Source: Chloroflexota bacterium
GTDB lineage: Bacteria; Chloroflexota; Anaerolineae; Anaerolineales; E44-bin32
Length of the DNA: 64,000 nt
Direction of reading: 5' to 3'
Assembly (NCBI GenBank): GCA_022561385.1
Contig: JADFRG010000011.1
Coordinates: 16,476 to 80,475 of the forward strand
Position 1 is the first letter of the stretch. Each line of letters opens with the position of its first letter. Under the pieces are notes generated by a model. It was given only the letters and a program-made list of their open reading frames with translations. It searched no databases and was not told where the DNA came from. Below are positions 58,864 to 64,000 of this stretch, piece after piece. Position numbers and translations under genes: made by a program.

Positions 58864-60009
58864 CTATGGCGTCACGGGTGTGCAGAAGGTGCCCTCGTTG
58901 GAGCCTTCGAACGGTGCACAGGGATCGATTTCGCCGCTGTCGATCATGTCCGAGATCTCGGCCAGCTGATCCTTCACATCCTGAGGGATCACATCCTCAA
59001 AGTTGTGGAAAGGAGCCAGCACGGCCGGGCCGAACACTTCCCCGCCGGGGAACGTGCCATCCGTTGCGGCGATGATCAGAGCCTTCACGTCGCTCGTAAG
59101 ACCCTTGGTGGCGCTGGACAAAATGCAGTCCTGCGTCTCAGGCAGCGTGATGTACTGATCCACGTCCACACCGATCACCTTCACCCCTTTGTTGCAGGCC
59201 GCAATCAGTGCACCGTTTCCGGTCAGTCCGCCCGCGCCAAAGATCACGTCCGCGCCCTCCGCGATGAGCGTGTCGGCCGTCTCCGCCGCGAACTCCGGAT
59301 CCGTGAAACACACATCGAGCGAGCCCGGATGGTAGACGTTGAGCACTTCGACGTCCGGATTGACATACTTGGCGCCGTTGCGGTATCCGACCTCAAAGCG
59401 GGCCACGGGCGGGATGAACGGGCAGCCATACACGCCGCCGACCACATTGCTTTCCGTCATCAATCCCGCCAGCGCACCGGCCAGGAAGCCCGACACATCT
59501 TCGTGGAAGATCAGCCCAGCGACGTTATCCAGCGGTTCCGGATTGAAGTCCGCATCGGTCTGGGTCTGATCCGTGCCGATGTAGAAGATATCGGGGTTGT
59601 CGATACCGGACTGGTGTGTGGCCGCACCCATCGCGAAGCCGGAAGTAACGATGATACCGAAGCCTTCGCTGATGAACGACTCGATGTTGGGGATGTAGTC
59701 GGCGCTGTCGGAGGTCTCGATGAAGCCGAAGCACTCTTCGGCCAGTCCGAGCTCGTCGACCGCGGCCAGGACGCCGTTCCAGCCGGCTTCGTTGAAGCTC
59801 TGGTCATTGAGCTTACCCACGTCGGTCACGAAGCCGATCTTGTACATACACCCTGCGGGCTCTTCCGTCGGCTCCTCAGCCGCCGGCGGTGGAGCGGGTT
59901 CGTCACCGGCTGGCGGGGGTGCCGGCTCGTCAGTAGTCGCCGTGGCACAGGCGCCCACCATAAAAGCCATCACAAGCAACCCTGTCAGGATGACAAAATG
60001 CTTCTTCAT
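58864..60009 (-). CDS. BMP-family substrate-binding lipoprotein
   Basis: A 381-residue BMP (PnrA-like) lipoprotein, the nucleoside receptor of the ABC importer. Lipobox VGAC (Cys20), an Asp/Glu-Pro-Ala-rich linker (about 25-50), then the periplasmic-binding fold: KIGFVTDVGKLNDQSFNEAG, DNVAGLIFHEDVSGFLAGAL, and VKVIGVDVDQY. Cys residues beyond the lipobox are unusually many (for example CGMYK-like C52, ECFGF, DVCFTD, AACNKG, EIDPCAPF, GTFCTPV) and may form disulfides. GGAGGAG 8 nt before the ATG. Confidence 0.9.
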   Translation of the reverse strand: MKKHFVILTGLLVMAFMVGACATATTDEPAPPPAGDEPAPPPAAEEPTEEPAGCMYKIGFVTDVGKLNDQSFNEAGWNGVLAAVDELGLAEECFGFIETSDSADYIPNIESFISEGFGIIVTSGFAMGAATHQSGIDNPDIFYIGTDQTQTDADFNPEPLDNVAGLIFHEDVSGFLAGALAGLMTESNVVGGVYGCPFIPPVARFEVGYRNGAKYVNPDVEVLNVYHPGSLDVCFTDPEFAAETADTLIAEGADVIFGAGGLTGNGALIAACNKGVKVIGVDVDQYITLPETQDCILSSATKGLTSDVKALIIAATDGTFPGGEVFGPAVLAPFHNFEDVIPQDVKDQLAEISDMIDSGEIDPCAPFEGSNEGTFCTPVTP

Positions 60010-60289
60010 TTGATTCTCTCCTCCAAATGGTTTGGCTGTGTCATTGTCTAAGTGTGGCGGTTTTCGGCCGCCGTGCGCGCAACACCGGTTGTGATCTTGT
60101 CAGATCGACACTCCTTTCTGCCAGTATTTGGGATCTTCCGGAGATCTCCGGAACATATCCCAGATCATACTATGAGACGGTATGCCTGACAATGAGCCGG
60201 CAAAATCGATGGTTTTGTCCAATTCAAACCGTGGTTTGGGCAGCCGATTCCGTTGAACACCACGCGGTTGAGACCCCTTCAAATGGGAA
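60010..60289. other. 280-bp region with palindromes between the BMP genes
   Basis: Contains an 18-bp palindrome in a larger hairpin (60130-60161), an inverted repeat CAAACC-GT-GGTTTG (60225-60238) and a smaller one (CAAAA ... TTTTG, 60201-60217). No purine riboswitch was recognised. Likely the control region of the importer operon. Confidence 0.5.
60130..60161. promoter_or_regulatory. extended palindromic hairpin, possible operator
   Basis: Perfect 18-bp palindrome TTCCGGAGATCTCCGGAA (60136-60153), flanked by GGGAT and ATCCC, which add five further pairs. About 125 bp upstream of the BMP lipoprotein start. Confidence 0.55.
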
Positions 60290-61258
60290 TTACTCTTGGG
60301 TTCCGATGTCCAGATCCCCCGCAGCAATCGCCTCGTACGCCTGGTCCAGCAGGCGCCGCCGGCCCGGGCTGAGAAGATCCACATTTATGTCTACTATTAG
60401 GATGGTGCGAGTTTCAATGGAGTACGGCCAGCCCGTACCTTCCTCGCCCTCCATAAGCGCTTCCAGCGCTGGAACGACCAGGGGGTCCGCCTCGAAGATC
60501 ACGCGTCCGATCAGCACCTCCGCGGAGGGACCCCCCGCTCCTACCCACACCATAGGAAGGCCACCCGCCCCCAGCGCCTTGGTCACTTCGTCCGCCGCCG
60601 GCCCCGGAAAGGGGAAAACAACATCCACGCCCTTGGATCGGAAGGCGTCCGGGGTCATATCGGCAGCCGTCTGGCTGACCAGTTCGCATATGGGACAGCT
60701 CCAAAGCAGCCCCTGCGCGAATCCGGCGCTGTAATCCGCTTCGTCCGGGCCGCCGGTTGCGGTGACCTGTCCCACCCAACCGGTCTGGCTGGCTAATCCG
60801 ATCGTCACGCCTGCCAGGAACCCGGCCTGGTCGTATTTGCCGTTTCCGATGGTGCTGAGCGACGGCCCGGGATCGACCCCGGGGAAATCGATCAACACTA
60901 CTGCAATCCCCTTCACGGCCGCCCGCAGCAGCTCGGCGCGCAGCATCTCCTGCGCGCTGACGACCGCCACCACCTGCGCTGACTCCTCAATGCGGGTGGA
61001 GGCAGTGCTGGGATCCGCGACTTCCAGCTGCCAGCCGCGGTCCGCCACCCAGCGGTTAAGGTCACCCTCCCACGCCACCGGGCCGTCGGCGATCAGGAGC
61101 ACCTGTGGGATGGGCGTAGCAGACGGGCGGGGGACGAGTGTAGAAGCGGGGGTCGGCGTTAGCGGCGGAGCCGTTTGGGTGCCGGGCGTGCCGCAGCCGA
61201 ACAGCGCGGCCGTCACAACCAGGAGGGCTGCCGCTTGCGGAAACTTTCGTTGGTGCAT
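60290..61258 (-). CDS. second BMP-like lipoprotein (divergent)
   Basis: A 322-residue exported protein. Lipobox ALFGC (Cys22), a Thr-Pro linker (about 25-50), then a periplasmic-binding-like fold: GNGKYDQAGFLAGVTIGLAS and DVVFPFPGPAADEVTKALG match the BMP layout. It is diverged from the neighbouring BMP protein and may bind another ligand or serve as a sensor. The ATG at 61258 is used; a GTG 12 nt upstream is possible. It follows ftsK by 48 bp and precedes the importer genes, with a 280-bp gap holding palindromes. Confidence 0.75.
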   Translation of the reverse strand: MHQRKFPQAAALLVVTAALFGCGTPGTQTAPPLTPTPASTLVPRPSATPIPQVLLIADGPVAWEGDLNRWVADRGWQLEVADPSTASTRIEESAQVVAVVSAQEMLRAELLRAAVKGIAVVLIDFPGVDPGPSLSTIGNGKYDQAGFLAGVTIGLASQTGWVGQVTATGGPDEADYSAGFAQGLLWSCPICELVSQTAADMTPDAFRSKGVDVVFPFPGPAADEVTKALGAGGLPMVWVGAGGPSAEVLIGRVIFEADPLVVPALEALMEGEEGTGWPYSIETRTILIVDINVDLLSPGRRRLLDQAYEAIAAGDLDIGTQE

Positions 61259-61306
61259 GGCGGGTCTCACAGATTGGATTCTAGCCGCGAGCGCACAGGC
61301 CGCAGC

Positions 61307-63715
61307 CTATGCGGATGGCTCGATTTGACGGGGCTCGGATGCGGATGGGTCGTGGCGAGCGGGAGTGTGTTCTGGTGGGTCTTCCGTGCCCGCTCCGGTA
61401 GGAGGGCCTGACAGGTCTCCGTAATCCAGGATTTCTCGCGCGGCTGAGCCGCTTTTAGCCGGCCCAATAATTCCCGCTTCTTCCAGTTGATCGACCATAC
61501 GCGCGGCCCGCGTGTAACCAATCCGCAGGCGTCGCTGAAGCAGCGAAATCGAACCGCGCTTCATTTGCCGTACCACCTTCGCCCCCTCCTCGAACAATTC
61601 ATCTCGTTCTGGAGCGGCTTCGGTCATTTCTTCCCACAAAGGAGCCTGGTGGAGCACAGCGCCAGGCGGGATCGCTTCCGAATCGGCCTGGGCCGTTCCC
61701 AGCTCGGCCTCCTTCCAGTAGCCGACGATCCGACCGAGCTCGCGCTCGGAGACGAAGGCCCCCTGCATCCGAACGGGCGCCGGGGCGTCCGGCGCTTGAT
61801 ACAACATGTCACCCTTGCCCAGCAGTCGCTCGGCGCCGGGCTGGTCGATAATGACGCGACTGTCTACCGAAGACGCCACCGCAAAGGCAATGCGAGCCGG
61901 GAAGTTGGCCTTGATGATGCCCGTAACGACGTCCACTGAGGGGCGCTGGGTAGCGATGATCAGGTGAATCCCAGTGGCGCGGGCCAGTTGAGCCAGCCGC
62001 GTAACCACCCGCTCAGTTTCATCGGGCGCCATCATCATCAGGTCGGCCAACTCGTCGATCACGACCACGATATACGGCATGGTGTCCTGATGGACCGCCC
62101 GCATGCGGTCGTTATGGTCCGCGATATTGCGGACGCCCTCTTTGGAGAACCGGGTGTAGCGGCGATCCATCTCACGTGAGATCCACTGCAGGGCGGGGAC
62201 CACACGCTCCAGATCCACGATCACCGGCACCAGCAGGTGCGGGATCCCGTTGTAGGGGGTGAGCTCCACGCGTTTGGGGTCGATCATCAGCATTCGCAGG
62301 TCCTGCGGCGTGTTCTGCAGCAGCAGACAGGTTACGATCGCGTTTACGCAAACCGACTTCCCCGATCCGGTCGTCCCGGCGATAAGCAGATGCGGCATGT
62401 TCACAAGATCGGCTGCCACGGGCCGGCCGGAGACGTCCTGCCCCAGTCCCATGCGGAGCCTGGACTCGATCTTCTGAAAACTGCTCGAAGCCATCACATC
62501 CCGCAGTGCGACCAGTGAGATCTCGCGGTTAGGCACTTCGATGCCGATGTACCCTTTCCCCGGGACCGGCGCTTCGATGCGGATGGAGGGGGAGGCCATG
62601 GCCAGTGCCAGATCGTCGGCCAGGGCCGCTACCTTGGCCACCTTGACCTTGGTGCGGCGGCCGCCCTTGGTTTCGACGAACTCTGGCTCGACGCCGAACT
62701 GCGTGATTGTTGGGCCGCGGTTTACGGCGACCACCTTGCAGGGCGCTCCAAAGAGCCCCAGGGTCTCCTCGATCAGCGCCGCGCGTTTGCGGTCGAACTC
62801 ATCGTCCGCCAATCGCTCCGAACCCACTTCCAGCAGGTCTTCCATTCGTGGGAGGACCCAGGCTTGTGCCTGGAGCGTATCGGGTACGTTGAGGCCATGG
62901 CCTGCCAGGCCCTCGACCACCGTCGGCGTGGATTCGGCCTGCGGCGTCGATAGAGGTGGTTGTACTGGAGTTCTTCGCGAACCGCGTTCGCGGCCCCACA
63001 AGGCCAGCTCCAGGCGTTCCCTTGCACGGACCAGGGTGGGCAGCAGCCCCGAAAATAGTTCGCCGGTCGAAGTTCCCAGCGTGAGGCCAAGGCCGACGAT
63101 CAGGAGCGCCATGAAGGCGACCGCCGCTCCGAGGCCCCCGAAGGCTCCAACGAGTAGAAAGAGCAAAGCCGATCCGATGATCCCTCCGCCCCGGCCTTCC
63201 CTTGCGATGGCGAGCCCCTCTTCTGGAGTGGAGGCGCCCAGCAATGCGTGTACGATGGCCATCGTTACGAGCAGCAGGAGGCTCAAACCCACGTAACCTT
63301 CCAGGTCGAGGCCGGTCGGCGCGTTGCGCCACACCAGCAGCACTCCGATTGCGATCAAGAGTAGGGGGAAGAAGAATGCCCCCCAACCGAAGGTCTGCGC
63401 CACCAGGCGCAGCCAGGTCGAGCTGCTGAACCCTGCGCCGGAAGTCAGGGCTGCGACAGCCGTGAGTGTGCCGAGCGCCATGAGTGTGAACCCGATCAGC
63501 TCTCTTTTATGGCTTGAGAGGAACGCCCGCGGCGAGTATCGGCTGGTAGCTTTGGGCGATTTCCGACTGGTGGTTGTGCCGCGCGACGTGGGCTTGGCGG
63601 CACGTTGGGTGCCGCGGGTCTTACGCCTTGTTGACGCGGTTTTACGCTTCGTCGACGCAGTTTTACGCTTTGTCGAGCGTTTGAAGGGCGTGCGCTTACG
63701 TTTGCGCTTCGCCAC
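61307..63715 (-). CDS. ftsK: DNA translocase FtsK/SpoIIIE
   Basis: FtsK, 802 aa, pumps DNA through the septum. A basic N-terminus of tandem Lys/Arg/Thr repeats (KRKTAST, about 11-50), four TM helices (about 75-235), a short linker, the alpha/beta motor with Walker A GTTGSGKSVCVNAI and Walker B YIVVVIDELADLMM, and a C-terminal gamma winged helix (SISLLQRRLRIGYTRAARM) reading KOPS/SRS. I chose the GTG at 63715 because GGAGG lies 6 nt upstream; the TTG/ATG-type start at 63748 would add 11 residues. The linker is much shorter than in E. coli FtsK. Confidence 0.95.
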   Translation of the reverse strand: MAKRKRKRTPFKRSTKRKTASTKRKTASTRRKTRGTQRAAKPTSRGTTTSRKSPKATSRYSPRAFLSSHKRELIGFTLMALGTLTAVAALTSGAGFSSSTWLRLVAQTFGWGAFFFPLLLIAIGVLLVWRNAPTGLDLEGYVGLSLLLLVTMAIVHALLGASTPEEGLAIAREGRGGGIIGSALLFLLVGAFGGLGAAVAFMALLIVGLGLTLGTSTGELFSGLLPTLVRARERLELALWGRERGSRRTPVQPPLSTPQAESTPTVVEGLAGHGLNVPDTLQAQAWVLPRMEDLLEVGSERLADDEFDRKRAALIEETLGLFGAPCKVVAVNRGPTITQFGVEPEFVETKGGRRTKVKVAKVAALADDLALAMASPSIRIEAPVPGKGYIGIEVPNREISLVALRDVMASSSFQKIESRLRMGLGQDVSGRPVAADLVNMPHLLIAGTTGSGKSVCVNAIVTCLLLQNTPQDLRMLMIDPKRVELTPYNGIPHLLVPVIVDLERVVPALQWISREMDRRYTRFSKEGVRNIADHNDRMRAVHQDTMPYIVVVIDELADLMMMAPDETERVVTRLAQLARATGIHLIIATQRPSVDVVTGIIKANFPARIAFAVASSVDSRVIIDQPGAERLLGKGDMLYQAPDAPAPVRMQGAFVSERELGRIVGYWKEAELGTAQADSEAIPPGAVLHQAPLWEEMTEAAPERDELFEEGAKVVRQMKRGSISLLQRRLRIGYTRAARMVDQLEEAGIIGPAKSGSAAREILDYGDLSGPPTGAGTEDPPEHTPARHDPSASEPRQIEPSA

Positions 63716-64000
63716 GGTTGGCCTCCGGCTGATCCTGATTAGTTCCAAGGCTGGCCCTGATTACCTCCCAGGGCTTGTTCCTGAATCCCCACAGGGCGGC
63801 AGCGAGCCGGGAGTATAGCATAGGGGCCTCGGCCGGCCAGTCGCGCCGCGCGGACCCCCTCTTGCGCCTCTTTCACCGCGATTCTGCGCCGCATCCATCC
63901 CCGGCTCCCTGCTCCCCCGCTCCTTAGCTCCCCCGCTCCCGCGCCCCCTAGCTCCCTTGCTCCCCAGCTCCCTCGCTCGCGCAGCCTCCCCAGCTCCCGC
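63716..64000. other. window end: ftsK leader and G/C-rich repeat
   Basis: 63716-63896 holds the presumed ftsK promoter region with nothing else recognised. 63897-64000 is a low-complexity CTCCC/AGCTCCC repeat, the reverse complement of the 47902-48190 repeat family, cut by the window edge. Confidence 0.6.
63897..64000. repeat. low-complexity repeat, reverse orientation of 47902-48190
   Basis: Units such as GCTCCCCAGCTCCC and GCTCCCCCGCTCC. On the minus strand they read GGGAGCTGGGGAGC, as at 47902-48190. Confidence 0.75.

Noticed and set aside
60010..60289. Purine riboswitch before the nucleoside importer
   Set aside because: The conserved three-way-junction core could not be found on the minus strand; only palindromes are visible.

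Overview
The window looks like a GC-rich chromosome segment from a member of the Chloroflexota, most likely an Anaerolineae-like uncultured lineage. This is inferred from the gene complement: paired deoxynucleoside kinases, SpoVS, a DUF6391 protein, ClpC with no ClpB nearby, a BtrH-domain protein, many threonine/proline-rich secreted proteins and BMP-type lipoproteins. Aconitase and a heme A synthase point to aerobic respiration. Almost all of the window is core chromosome. There are no rRNA or tRNA genes, no CRISPR array and no intact insertion sequence.

Layout. 1-5786: deoxynucleoside kinase / nucleotidyltransferase / deoxynucleoside kinase cassette, spoVS, clamp-loader subunits holB and holA, a helix-turn-helix regulator and a DUF6391 protein. 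5787-16809: a small conserved gene with an SOS-type promoter, a CNNM/CBS membrane protein, priA, the queuosine genes yhhQ-queF, a response regulator, dnaA, radA and a BtrH-domain protein. 17000-24520: clpC, rpsA, a chelatase AAA/VWA gene split over two frames at an A7 slippery run, and a YprB-like nuclease. 24968-33234: sensor kinase and response regulator, cbpA, htrA, three overlapping membrane coiled-coil genes and hsp20. 33593-41093: a helicase relic, an esterase lipoprotein, a spermidine-synthase-like membrane protein, pcm, a divergent FHA / NERD-like pair, a glycosyltransferase and rnhB. 41375-49993: aconitase, LysM protein, heme A synthase, C39-like peptidase and murJ. 50147-54608: MntA/HepT-type pair, mtnA divergent from a class II aldolase, an SDR and a DUF985 cupin. 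54907-63715: ftsK and a nucleoside-type ABC importer with two BMP lipoproteins, all on the minus strand.

How the genes work together. DNA replication, restart and repair functions are spread over the first third (holA, holB, priA, dnaA, radA). yhhQ and queF form a queuosine precursor uptake and reduction pair. mtnA plus the class II aldolase, next to an SDR and a nucleoside importer, suggests salvage of 5'-deoxy- or 5'-methylthio-nucleosides by the DHAP-shunt route. cbpA, htrA, clpC and hsp20 are protein quality-control genes.

The most notable signals are: (1) a probable programmed -1 frameshift (A AAA AAA, 7-nt spacer, hairpin enclosing the stop) that would make both a chelatase small subunit and a full AAA-VWA protein from one gene; (2) tandem repeats that begin exactly at the stop codons of successive genes, with a 29-bp period at three loci; (3) a promoter with a LexA-type box in its spacer and another just downstream, in front of an unknown small gene; (4) a recurring arrangement in which a -10 hexamer sits 6-10 nt upstream of the start codon, implying leaderless mRNAs; (5) four copies of a REP-like palindromic repeat. 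No wholly new multi-gene defence or biosynthetic system is evident.
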